Origin: an uncultured Erysipelotrichaceae bacterium
GTDB lineage: Bacteria > Bacillota_I > Bacilli_A > RFN20 > CAG-288
Direction: 5' to 3'
NCBI GenBank assembly: GCA_902772915.1
Contig: CACYCE010000017.1
Location: forward strand, 1-53,323
Length of the DNA: 53,323 nucleotides
Shown in pieces: positions 32,512 through 41,264 of this stretch. The stretch's first letter is position 1. Every line of letters begins with the position of its first letter. A model generated the notes under the pieces. That model did not search any database and was not told the DNA's origin. It saw only the letters and a program-made list of their open reading frames with translations. Position numbers and translations under genes: made by a program.

Positions 32512-33495
32512 TTAATATAGAGGAGTTTTATCAATTTCTGTGTCGATGGTAGGTAAAGCATTGTTATCAAGAGAGACGTTTTTATTGAGTTCTGCACACT
32601 TTTTACGATACTCAGAAGGGGAGATTCCCATAATCTTTCTAAAGGATATAGCAAAGTAATTAGGATCTCCAATTCCTACATTTTTGGCAATATCTGTAAT
32701 TTGTTTATTCGTAGTAGATAATAGATTACAAGCGGTCGCAATTCTATGTTTCATTAAATATTGAATCGGAGATTCATTGACATACTTCTTAAATAATTTA
32801 CATAACTCAGATTTAGATAATAAAGAATTTCTAACTATATCATCTAAAGAAACTTCTTTCATGTAATTTTCTTTAATAAATCTAATAGAAGATTTAACCA
32901 AGAGTATTTTTGAAGAAAAAGTATTACCTAAGACATCAGATTTAGGTATGTTTTTATATAAAAGATACCAGGCATCAGTGATCATAATCTTAATACCTAA
33001 TTCGTATCCATCTTTCTTAGATTCGTTGAATTTAACAGCGTTAGTAAAAGCGTTTATGAATCTCTTGCCCCAGTTAGTCGGATCAGAATCATTTTTAATA
33101 TAGTAAAAAGAATGGTCACCATTAATTATAGGTAAGACATAAAGTCGTTCTATATCTGAACCGTGATATCCGTAAATGATAACAGGGTTGAAGATGATAG
33201 TTTGAATTTCTGAATCGGGATATTCATCATGCATCACACAATGCAAGATATTAGCATTAACTAAAACAGCATCTCCTTGATATAAGATAATCTTCTCATC
33301 GTTAATGGTGATTCCCATATCACCTTTCAAAGCGATTATTACTTCCATATCAGAATGCCAATCCGCATAGATGTTTCTCATTCCGAAGTATCTATACTTA
33401 TCGTCAATAAAAGCGACAGGAAAGGCCATGTTAGTATTGGTAATACTCTTATTCTCTAAATCAACATTTAAATCGTTAGAATAGTTATTTATCAT
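32512..33495 (-). CDS. AraC-family transcriptional regulator
   Basis: A 327-residue regulator. The N-terminal cupin-like sensor (about 20-120: NIYADWHSDMEVIIALKGDM, YQGDAVLVNANILHC) is followed by a C-terminal double HTH (about 205-305). The latter has SLDDIVRNSLLSKSELCKLF and the AraC signature DPNYFAISFRKIMGISPSEYRK. AAAGGAA precedes the ATG. No sugar genes adjoin; targets unknown. Direct repeats in its own promoter suggest autoregulation. Confidence 0.88.
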   Translation of the reverse strand: MINNYSNDLNVDLENKSITNTNMAFPVAFIDDKYRYFGMRNIYADWHSDMEVIIALKGDMGITINDEKIILYQGDAVLVNANILHCVMHDEYPDSEIQTIIFNPVIIYGYHGSDIERLYVLPIINGDHSFYYIKNDSDPTNWGKRFINAFTNAVKFNESKKDGYELGIKIMITDAWYLLYKNIPKSDVLGNTFSSKILLVKSSIRFIKENYMKEVSLDDIVRNSLLSKSELCKLFKKYVNESPIQYLMKHRIATACNLLSTTNKQITDIAKNVGIGDPNYFAISFRKIMGISPSEYRKKCAELNKNVSLDNNALPTIDTEIDKTPLY

Positions 33496-33516
33496 ATTAC
33501 ATTCCTTTCTACTGCT

Positions 33517-33571
33517 ATTATAATAATATTAAAAAGCAAAAATAATAATATTAAAAGAGCAAATAATATTA
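33517..33571 (-). promoter_or_regulatory. araC-type gene promoter with direct-repeat operators
   Basis: The minus-strand -10 TATAAT lies at 33517-33522. Upstream, AATAATATTAAAA-GCAAA-type repeats occur at 33522-33540 and 33544-33563 (22 bp apart), with a partial third AATAATATTA at 33562-33571. Spacing near two helical turns in the -35 region fits AraC-type sites. Confidence 0.45.
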
Positions 33572-33619
33572 TTTTTTATACTTTTTAATATAATTTATTA
33601 ATATTTGTAGATTAACAAA

Positions 33620-33645
33620 AAACATCTAGAATTAACTAGATGTTT
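33620..33645 (-). terminator. Terminator of the 33654-34292 gene
   Basis: AAACATCTAG (33620-33629) pairs with CTAGATGTTT (33636-33645), a 10-bp stem with a 6-base loop. A T-rich tail lies on the minus strand. Confidence 0.85.
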
Positions 33646-33653
33646 CAAATTAT

Positions 33654-34292
33654 TTATTTTTTAGATTTTATTTCAGTTTTAGTAGATTTTTTAGTCTTGT
33701 GATTTTCTACATTGACTGTCTTTTTTTCTTTAGTGGTAGCTTTCTTAGTTGAAGGTTTTTTAGATTCAACAACCTTTTCTTCAACCTTTTCTTCTACCTC
33801 TTCTTTAGCTTCTTCAGCCTTTTCTTCTTGAACAATTTCTTCTTCTTTTTCTTTGACTAATTCTTGCTTAGGTTCTTCTTTAACAGCTTCATTAGCAACC
33901 ATAGAGGCCAATAATTCTCTTTTAATTGCTTCTTTTTGTTCATCAGTTAAATCTGAAAGAGAAGTGGATTTCTTCTCTTTAGATTCTTTAGCAGCTTCTT
34001 TCTGATAATAAGTTACAGTTAAGATGATATTAACAACTAAAAGGACAAATAGAGGAATAACAACTGCACATAAGAAGACAGTAGGTCCTTTAGGATTGGC
34101 CATGAAGAAATAAATCATCCCCATGAATCCATTCGCATTAACTAATTCCGCTCTTCTAGAGATATTTGCTAATAGAATGATAGATAAGACTAACAAGAAT
34201 ATAGTAACTACAACATCTAAACACAATCCGCAGTAGAGAGCGATGCGCTTAGGAGTCCATTCTTTTTTTGAATTTGAAGCTTTTTCTTCCAT
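33654..34292 (-). CDS. Membrane protein with long Lys/Glu-rich cytosolic tail
   Basis: A 212-residue protein with two or three membrane segments (about 19-42 and 66-95) and a C-terminal tail of about 110 residues that is almost all Lys, Glu, Ala and Val (coiled or disordered). It ends in a basic region (TKKSTKTEIKSKK). ATG at 34292 has AAAGG nine bases upstream; the TTG three codons earlier is less likely. No family recognised. Confidence 0.65.
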   Translation of the reverse strand: MEEKASNSKKEWTPKRIALYCGLCLDVVVTIFLLVLSIILLANISRRAELVNANGFMGMIYFFMANPKGPTVFLCAVVIPLFVLLVVNIILTVTYYQKEAAKESKEKKSTSLSDLTDEQKEAIKRELLASMVANEAVKEEPKQELVKEKEEEIVQEEKAEEAKEEVEEKVEEKVVESKKPSTKKATTKEKKTVNVENHKTKKSTKTEIKSKK

Positions 34293-34379
34293 ACTTTTCA
34301 ACCTTTCGGCAATAAACTAGTTATAATATAGCACCACAAATTAAATTGTTTCAACTTTATTAATTATAGAAACTATTAT

Positions 34380-37300
34380 TTATCGCCTTTTTTGTCCTTT
34401 CTTTTTATCTTTATCTTGAGATTGGTCTTGATTAATTTCATCAACCTTTTCATCGACAAATTTAGATTCTTCTTCAGTGATATTTCTAGATGAACGCTCT
34501 TGAATAGCTACTAAGAAATCATCGACTTTCAAAGGTTCAGCTAGATAGTAACCTTGCGCTAAATCCGCGCCGGCATATTTAACGAAATTTAATTGTTCAG
34601 CAGTTTCGATACCTTGAGCGACAACTATTAAATTATTATAGTGACATTCATTGATAACGGATTGATATAAACCTTTAGAAACGTTATCAGACATAGCGTT
34701 AATCAAGAACTTTCTAGAGAATTTAACTGTGGTGAAACCTAATTGAGCAATTTCTCTAGGGGACATAATATTGTTCTCGTAATTATCAACAGCCCAGTTA
34801 ACATGGAGAGATTCAAGTTCTTTAACCCAAATTTGGACGCGCCCTTTTTCTGTCTTCAACGCATCCTCATTAATTTCTAGAGATAAGAAATTATCAGGGG
34901 TTCTATTAACGTTGAGATAATTCTTTAAATGTTTTAACCATTCATTAGAATCTAGCGAGTCGTTAGAAAGGTTAATGGAGAAACCATTGTACGAATACAA
35001 TCTGAAGATACCTGAACCATATTTATTATACAAGCCGACAGCATTCTCATAGTTCAAAGAGTCAAATTTACCCATCTTATTAGCTTTAGATGCCGTTTGA
35101 ACAACATCGAAAGGAGGGAGCATTTGCTCTCTTAAAGCATCGTAAAGTCTAAGTAGAATTTCACCGTAAGCTAAAGTGCTAGTTCTTATATTAAAAATAG
35201 GTTGGATTCTAGACTCGACAACTTTGTTGGAGAAGTTTTCTTCCAAAAGGTTGAGGATGTAATCTTTCTTAGAAGCAGCTCTAGAAATATTTTCACCGCC
35301 AATGCACATATAATCATCAGGAAGTTTTCTAACTTGAACTAAGCCTCTAGAAATAGAAGAGAACAAATCAGCAGAGTTAGGAATATTACCAATCAAATTG
35401 ATTTCAGTGTATTTGAAATGACATTGGATATTTAAAGTAGCGATTGAATAAGCTCTAGAGATAGCTTCGTGAATATTTTCAATATAATTGTACATTCTAG
35501 TTCTAGGGACATCGTTAAAATAAATGGCTAAAACTCCATCATCATATCTATATATTTTTTCATCTAAACCGATAGAAGTAATTCTTTGAGCGGCTTCTTT
35601 AAAGATGTCCGCTAAAATTAATTCACCGTAATCATGGACTAATCGACCTATACCTTCTAGAACAATAAATAACAAACTTCCTTTAGATTTAGAGACCACT
35701 AAATTATCAATTTCCGAATTGAAATTATCTCTAGATAACAAGTAGGTTTGAGGATCAAATCTTCTAGTGAGTCTGGATTTCTTAACATCAATATAAGGCT
35801 CTAACAACATAGATACCGCTGAATAATGAGTAGTAGCAACAGATAACTTTCTACGGAGATATTTATTTTTGCCTAAAACAATTGGAGAATTAGGATCAGC
35901 AACTCCAACGTAAGGACAATTGTCACAAGGTTTATCACTATTAAAAAGGAATTTGTGGCATTTAATGCCTCCCTCAGGAACATCTCCTAGTAAATCTTTA
36001 ATACCATCTGAGACGTAAAGCAAATCAAAATTCTTAGGAACAACTTTATATCTCAAACGTCCATCTAGTTTCATGATAGCTTCTACATCAGCATCATTCT
36101 GCCTGGATTCATGGCTTCTCATAATATTAGTAATTAACGCACCTAAAGCCATCATTCCCATTTCAACAACGTGGAAATCGACACTAGTTAAAGGAGCGCT
36201 TTTATCTCTACTTCCAAAGTAAATCATTCCTAATATCTTATTGTTGAAGCCAAAGAAGTAACAATAAAATGAATTTAAATTATATTTATCGAAAAATTCC
36301 GCTGCATCAGGAGGTAAATCCTCTCTTCTAGTAGAATAGAAACAATTAGAATTGTCTTTGTATTTAATTAGAGGAGCGATAGTCTTGAAAGTGATACTAC
36401 TTTCGTGCTCAAAAATATTAAAATCTTTATATGTTTTCTCTTTAAATAAATATAGCGAATCATCTCTAGAGGCAGTAGAGGGTCTAGTTAAAACGCCAAA
36501 GACATCAAAGTTATTGAATTCCGCAATTTGTAGACCAGCGTCATCAACAACCTTCATTTCAGAATTGATATCTCTACCTAATTTGTATAATTTACCAACC
36601 AAATCATCCAATAAAATTAATTGTTTTCTACGCATGTCATCAGTAGATTCAATACTGGTGACGCCGTATTTTATAGTTTCAGGTAAGAAAATACCATAAT
36701 TCTTTGTTTTTTCTAGAACCTGATTAGCATCACTAACTAAAGTGCCTTTTAAAGAATAGGGGAAGACTGATGCACCGATCTTACAAGTGATTACTATTTG
36801 CTTAGAGAGATAATTATCTAAATAGGAATAACGAGAATACAATCTCTGTAACAAAGTTTCAAATACAGAGAGAGATTCAATATCAGCCACGTAAGTAATC
36901 AAAGTATCTTCAGAATAGAAACCAATATAAGTCTTAGTTGAAAAATTAGCTCTAATCTCTTTAGCTAAATGATTGATAGCATCTTGAGGAACACCTTCAT
37001 AATAACCATATAACTTAGTTAAAATGACACCACCTCTAGAATAGGAATTCAATTTTAAAATGAAAGGTAAGTTATAAGTAAATGAACTTCTAGTGATAAT
37101 ATCATCAAAGCCTTCTTCATATTCGAACTTCATTCTCTTTTCATCGATATCTCTATCGATGATGACGACATCTCTAAATGAATTGATAGTGTTGACAAAT
37201 CTACTTTTAACGTCATCAAATTCAACTATGCCTGACTTTTCTAAATAGATAGGATCTCTAGAAGTGGTCATGGAATTTAAAGCTCTATTTAAATCAGAAG

Positions 37301-37547
37301 TCAGGCCTTTATCGACCATAGAAGAAATTCTCTTAGGCAATCTCAAATTGATAAGTAAGTAAGCTACACTATCGAGTAATAAAACAACTATAGCGATGAT
37401 GAAATAAACACTATTATTTAAAACGCTACCTAAGACTACCAAGGTGATAGTGGCGACAATAACAAAAATGTTGACAAATCTAGCCAATACTAAAGAAGGA
37501 TTTATCGCATCACTAAGTCTTACACTTTTCTTTTTCTTTTTTTTCAT
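34380..37547 (-). CDS. Large membrane sensor: degenerate GGDEF-GAF-PAS-GGDEF-EAL
   Basis: A 1055-residue protein. Two membrane helices (about 22-65) are followed by a GGDEF-like region (about 155-310), a GAF-like region (about 335-480) and a PAS-like segment ending CDNCP. A second GGDEF-like domain (about 600-755) has RYDDGVLAIYF in place of GGDEF. The EAL domain (about 775-1015) reads EIL for EAL, keeps NLS and LEINED, but has VDN for the DD metal pair and VKFS for VKID. Catalysis in both output domains is doubtful, so it may be a c-di-GMP-binding or purely structural regulator. Monocistronic. Confidence 0.75.
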   Translation of the reverse strand: MKKKKKKSVRLSDAINPSLVLARFVNIFVIVATITLVVLGSVLNNSVYFIIAIVVLLLDSVAYLLINLRLPKRISSMVDKGLTSDLNRALNSMTTSRDPIYLEKSGIVEFDDVKSRFVNTINSFRDVVIIDRDIDEKRMKFEYEEGFDDIITRSSFTYNLPFILKLNSYSRGGVILTKLYGYYEGVPQDAINHLAKEIRANFSTKTYIGFYSEDTLITYVADIESLSVFETLLQRLYSRYSYLDNYLSKQIVITCKIGASVFPYSLKGTLVSDANQVLEKTKNYGIFLPETIKYGVTSIESTDDMRRKQLILLDDLVGKLYKLGRDINSEMKVVDDAGLQIAEFNNFDVFGVLTRPSTASRDDSLYLFKEKTYKDFNIFEHESSITFKTIAPLIKYKDNSNCFYSTRREDLPPDAAEFFDKYNLNSFYCYFFGFNNKILGMIYFGSRDKSAPLTSVDFHVVEMGMMALGALITNIMRSHESRQNDADVEAIMKLDGRLRYKVVPKNFDLLYVSDGIKDLLGDVPEGGIKCHKFLFNSDKPCDNCPYVGVADPNSPIVLGKNKYLRRKLSVATTHYSAVSMLLEPYIDVKKSRLTRRFDPQTYLLSRDNFNSEIDNLVVSKSKGSLLFIVLEGIGRLVHDYGELILADIFKEAAQRITSIGLDEKIYRYDDGVLAIYFNDVPRTRMYNYIENIHEAISRAYSIATLNIQCHFKYTEINLIGNIPNSADLFSSISRGLVQVRKLPDDYMCIGGENISRAASKKDYILNLLEENFSNKVVESRIQPIFNIRTSTLAYGEILLRLYDALREQMLPPFDVVQTASKANKMGKFDSLNYENAVGLYNKYGSGIFRLYSYNGFSINLSNDSLDSNEWLKHLKNYLNVNRTPDNFLSLEINEDALKTEKGRVQIWVKELESLHVNWAVDNYENNIMSPREIAQLGFTTVKFSRKFLINAMSDNVSKGLYQSVINECHYNNLIVVAQGIETAEQLNFVKYAGADLAQGYYLAEPLKVDDFLVAIQERSSRNITEEESKFVDEKVDEINQDQSQDKDKKKGQKRR

Positions 37548-37771
37548 ATCAAAATACCGCCATCAATAATGTGTTCAATTTAATTATATATATAAATTAT
37601 TAAAATCATAAATAAATTAGCAAAAATTAGACTCAAAAAGCTTAAAAATATTAAAATTAACGCATAAGGCAAAAAAAATAGTGGAAAACTGTTTATTTAA
37701 ATGCATCCTCCGATTGAATTTGTAGATATTTCTAACTAGTTAAAATGATTTAAGAATTAAAAACTATTATC

Positions 37772-37806
37772 AAAAAAACCGAATTACGAATAAATCGCAA
37801 TTCGGT
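37772..37806 (-). terminator. Terminator of the SDR gene
   Basis: ACCGAATT (37778-37785) pairs with AATTCGGT (37799-37806) and is followed on the minus strand by seven Ts. The rest of the 284-bp gap (37548-37831) is AT-rich with nothing else clear. Confidence 0.8.
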
Positions 37807-37831
37807 AATGAAATTTAATGCAAACTTAAGA

Positions 37832-38632
37832 TTATTGAGGTTGTTTACCAATGTAAGCTAAGATACCGCCATCGACATATAAGATATGTCCATTAACGAA
37901 ATCGGAAGCTTCAGAAGCTAAGAAGACAGCAGGGCCTTGTAAGTCTTCAGGTGTACCCCATCTTCCAGCGGGAGTCTTAGCTCTGATGAATTGATCGAAA
38001 GGATGCATCGAACCATCAGGTTGCTTTTCTCTTAAAGGAGCAGTTTGAGGAGTGGCAATATAACCAGGACCAATACCGTTACATTGAATGTTGTAAGCAC
38101 CATATTCAGAGCAGATGTTCTTAGTTAACATCTTTAATCCACCTTTACCAGCGGCGTAAGCGGAGACGGTCTCTCTACCTAATTCAGACATCATAGAGCA
38201 GATGTTGATAATCTTACCGTGGCCTTGTTTGATCATGTGAGGGATAACAGCCTTAGAAACGATGAAAGGAGCGACTAAATCAACATCGATTACTTGTCTA
38301 AAATCGCCTACTGCCATTTCAGTCATAGGTATTCTCTTAATAATACCAGCGTTGTTAACTAAAATATCGATATGACCAAATTTATCAATGATTTTTTGAA
38401 CGAATTCTTGAACTTGTTCTTCTTTGGTGACATCGCAGACACCACCAAAAGCATCAATACCTTTTTCTTTATAAGCCTTCATACCTAATTCGGCTTTTTC
38501 GGGATTTAAGTCATTAAAGACGATTTGTGCACCCATTGTGGCAAAAGCAGAAGCGATACCAAAACCGATACCGTAACTACCACCGGTAACCCAGGCTACC
38601 TTACCTTTTAAACTAAAAGCATTAGCATCCAT
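37832..38632 (-). CDS. SDR dehydrogenase, gluconate 5-dehydrogenase type
   Basis: A 266-residue short-chain dehydrogenase: cofactor loop TGGSYGIGFGIA, NNAGIIKR, catalytic YAAGKGG, and the C-terminal DGGILAYIGKQPQ typical of gluconate 5-dehydrogenase / 2-keto-3-deoxy-gluconate dehydrogenase (IdnO/KduD). It would reduce 5-keto-gluconate or a related keto-acid with NAD(P)H. It stands alone with its own AGGAGG, a TAGAAT -10 box and a terminator; no uronate genes adjoin. Codon bias suggests good expression. Confidence 0.85.
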   Translation of the reverse strand: MDANAFSLKGKVAWVTGGSYGIGFGIASAFATMGAQIVFNDLNPEKAELGMKAYKEKGIDAFGGVCDVTKEEQVQEFVQKIIDKFGHIDILVNNAGIIKRIPMTEMAVGDFRQVIDVDLVAPFIVSKAVIPHMIKQGHGKIINICSMMSELGRETVSAYAAGKGGLKMLTKNICSEYGAYNIQCNGIGPGYIATPQTAPLREKQPDGSMHPFDQFIRAKTPAGRWGTPEDLQGPAVFLASEASDFVNGHILYVDGGILAYIGKQPQ

Positions 38633-38730
38633 TTAAAATTTCCTCCTATATTTTGGACATCTTTATTCTATCATTATTTGCCTTATTCAAATAAATAAAA
38701 TTAAATATGCTGAAAAAAATAAAATAAATA

Positions 38731-39258
38731 TTAATAGAACAATTGAGGGAAAACTAGGGCTGAAGGAAGTAAGCATAAATCCAATAAGATCACTCCTCCT
38801 AATATCCAGTAATCGTAGCTCTTAAAGCCTTTAACTAAGATTGAATATTGCAACAAGTTGAATATTGATACACCTAACAAAGCGAATCCTCCAAAAAGTG
38901 AGCAAGTAGATAAAAATTCAAAGCAGAGAATTTGCAAACCTAATAATACTATTGAAGCGCCATTGACGAAAATAAAAGAGAATATTTGCAGTAAAAAAGC
39001 TACGATAGTCAATCCTGATATAACTAGACTCACAACCATGAATATTGAATAAGGTCCGCTAAATAGAGGAGAAGAAATTGCAGAATATCCTCGCAAAACG
39101 ATTTCATTTAAAGATGGTCCACTGTATCTAAATATAGGTAAAGCGAAAATGACGAAATAAACAATGCATAAAAATACGACTAAAAGTCTAGAAGTTAAAC
39201 TTCTATAAAAGTCGATTTCATTGAAAGAATAAGGTTTGCTTTTGATTTTTACTTTCAT
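38731..39258 (-). CDS. Hypothetical membrane protein, about four helices
   Basis: A 175-residue hydrophobic protein with a basic N-terminus (MKVKIKSKPYSFNEIDFYRS) and membrane segments near 24-45, 70-95, 97-120 and 145-170. No family recognised. No Shine-Dalgarno is seen; TATAAA (39267-39272, minus) lies 8 bases before the ATG, again hinting at a very short or absent leader. Divergent from cysE. Confidence 0.6.
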   Translation of the reverse strand: MKVKIKSKPYSFNEIDFYRSLTSRLLVVFLCIVYFVIFALPIFRYSGPSLNEIVLRGYSAISSPLFSGPYSIFMVVSLVISGLTIVAFLLQIFSFIFVNGASIVLLGLQILCFEFLSTCSLFGGFALLGVSIFNLLQYSILVKGFKSYDYWILGGVILLDLCLLPSALVFPQLFY

Positions 39259-39345
39259 AAAAATAGTTTATAACATTTTAACCTAAGCAATATAATATAT
39301 ATTTATTTTCGAAAAAGTTTAAAATAAATATGTGCGAGGTATCAG

Positions 39346-40098
39346 ATGATGGAGTTAAATTGCAGCAGTTTACCTAATAAAAAAGCTATTCATGATTTTA
39401 TTGATTGCTTAAAGAATATTTTTTACCCTGGTTTTTTCAAGTGCGATGTCAACATCAAAGAAGAAGAGGACAAAGCTAGAGAACTTTTTAATCAATACAT
39501 TTGTGATGATAAAGAAAACACCGAATTCTTTTTCAACTCCATTCCTGTATTAAAAGAGAAATATCTAAAAGATTTAAAATTCACTTACGAATGTGATCCC
39601 GCTTGTGATTCTTACGAAGAAATTATCTCTTGCTATCCTGGATTTACCGCGACTTTCTATTACAGAATCGCTAATTTACTCTATGCTTTGGGTATAAGAA
39701 TCACTGCTAGATTCATCTCGGAGCAAGCGCATTTCTTAACCGGAATCGATATTAATCCTGGTGCGCAAATTTCTTCGCCTCTATTTATCGATCACGGTAC
39801 AGGAATCGTCATAGGTGAGACTGCTATTATCGGCCATCACGTCAAAATATATCAAGGTGTCACTCTAGGTGCTTTAGCTTTATCTAAGGGTCACCAATTG
39901 ACAGGCACTAAAAGACATCCTACCATCGGTAATTATGTCACTATTTATTCTGGAGCTTCCATTTTAGGAGGTGATGTTAAAATTGGAGACAATGTCGTTA
40001 TAGGATCTAATGTCTTCTTGATGAAATCCATCCCTTCAAATACTAAAGTAGTTATTCCTGAACCTAAATTAACTATCATTACTAAGGAGAAGAAATAA
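39346..40098 (+). CDS. cysE: Serine O-acetyltransferase
   Basis: A 250-residue left-handed beta-helix acetyltransferase that makes O-acetylserine for cysteine synthesis. The N-terminal helical domain is followed by hexapeptide repeats: SPLFIDHGTGIVIGETAIIG, KIYQGVTLGALALSKGHQ and RHPTIGNYVTIYSGASILGG. GAGG lies six bases before the first of two adjacent ATGs. It ends in a TAATG overlap with the CDF gene. No cysK in this window. Confidence 0.9.
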   Translation: MMELNCSSLPNKKAIHDFIDCLKNIFYPGFFKCDVNIKEEEDKARELFNQYICDDKENTEFFFNSIPVLKEKYLKDLKFTYECDPACDSYEEIISCYPGFTATFYYRIANLLYALGIRITARFISEQAHFLTGIDINPGAQISSPLFIDHGTGIVIGETAIIGHHVKIYQGVTLGALALSKGHQLTGTKRHPTIGNYVTIYSGASILGGDVKIGDNVVIGSNVFLMKSIPSNTKVVIPEPKLTIITKEKK

Positions 40099-41231
40099 TG
40101 AAGAATTTCAATGACGAGAAGACTATATCCCGGGACAAAATAATCAGTAGAACTTCTTTTATATCTATATTCACTAATTTAATTTTAGCGACTTTGAAAA
40201 TAGTATTTGGTTCTATTGCTAAATCTTCCGCTGTCGTCTCTGATGGTATCAATAATTTAACTGATTCTTCTTCATCAATCATTACTATTGTAGGAACTAC
40301 GCTCGCGAAGAAAAAACCCACTAAAAAGCACCCCTTTGGTTTTGGGAGAATCGAATATTTCACTTCGTTAATTATCGGCGTAATAGTCTTAGTAACTGGT
40401 GTAGAAACTTTAATTAATGGTATTCAAAGAGCTATTCATCCTGTTGAATCTATCGATTATTCACTTTTAGTCATGATTTTAATGGGTGTATCAATACTAG
40501 TTAAAATCGGCCTAGGTCTATACGTAGTTAGACAAGGAAAAAAGACTAATTCTCAAGCTTTGATCGCTTCAGGTAAGGATGCGATGTTAGATTCTATTTC
40601 TACTTTCTTAGCCTTAATAGCCGGTATTATTTATATCTCTACTAACGGAAATGTCTCTATTGATGCATATGTATCAATAGCTGTCTCCTTATTAATATTA
40701 AAGACTGGTTTAGAAACTATCGTATCCACCTTATCTAATCTCTTAGGAGAAAGGGCGGATTCTTCTTTAGCAAAAGACATCAGAAATTTTATCGCTAAAG
40801 AAAAAATCATCATCTCTTCTCACGATTTAATAATTAACAATTACGGCCCTGATAGAAATACCGGATCTATAAATGTAGAAATAGATCACTCAGTCGAAGC
40901 AGGAACAATCTATCCTCGTCTTCATAAGCTTCAAACTGAGATATATCAAAACTTCCACACTTACATAGTCTTTGGTATCTACGCTGTAGATAATAAGAAT
41001 CCTCTTAATAAGAAAGTCCAAATGGCTTTAAACGCTTTCTTAAAAGAAGAGAAAGGATGTCTAGGGTATCACGGTATCTGTTTTGATGAAGAAAATAAAC
41101 TCCTCTATGTCGATATAGTTTTAGATTTTGTGAAAAATAGAGAGGAACTGCAGGAAAAATGCAAAAGTTTATTAAAAGATACCTGCGCTGAATACACCCC
41201 AATAGTAACAATCGACACTGAATTTGCTTAA
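40098..41231 (+). CDS. Cation diffusion facilitator transporter
   Basis: A 377-residue CDF exporter with six membrane helices in the first 210 residues and a cytosolic C-terminal domain longer than usual. Metal sites are visible in helix 2 (SDGINNLTDSSSS) and helix 5 (GKDAMLDSIST). The DxxxD in helix 5, where Zn exporters have HxxxD, may point to Mn or Fe. Translationally coupled to cysE through TAATG. Confidence 0.85.
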   Translation: MKNFNDEKTISRDKIISRTSFISIFTNLILATLKIVFGSIAKSSAVVSDGINNLTDSSSSIITIVGTTLAKKKPTKKHPFGFGRIEYFTSLIIGVIVLVTGVETLINGIQRAIHPVESIDYSLLVMILMGVSILVKIGLGLYVVRQGKKTNSQALIASGKDAMLDSISTFLALIAGIIYISTNGNVSIDAYVSIAVSLLILKTGLETIVSTLSNLLGERADSSLAKDIRNFIAKEKIIISSHDLIINNYGPDRNTGSINVEIDHSVEAGTIYPRLHKLQTEIYQNFHTYIVFGIYAVDNKNPLNKKVQMALNAFLKEEKGCLGYHGICFDEENKLLYVDIVLDFVKNREELQEKCKSLLKDTCAEYTPIVTIDTEFA

Positions 41232-41264
41232 GCGCTTGAAATATTAAATCTAAATTATAAGAGT

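Noticed and set aside
41231-41246. Second cre-like site (AAGCGCTT) before the TrmA/RlmD-type gene
   Set aside because: The flanks do not match the cre consensus on either strand.
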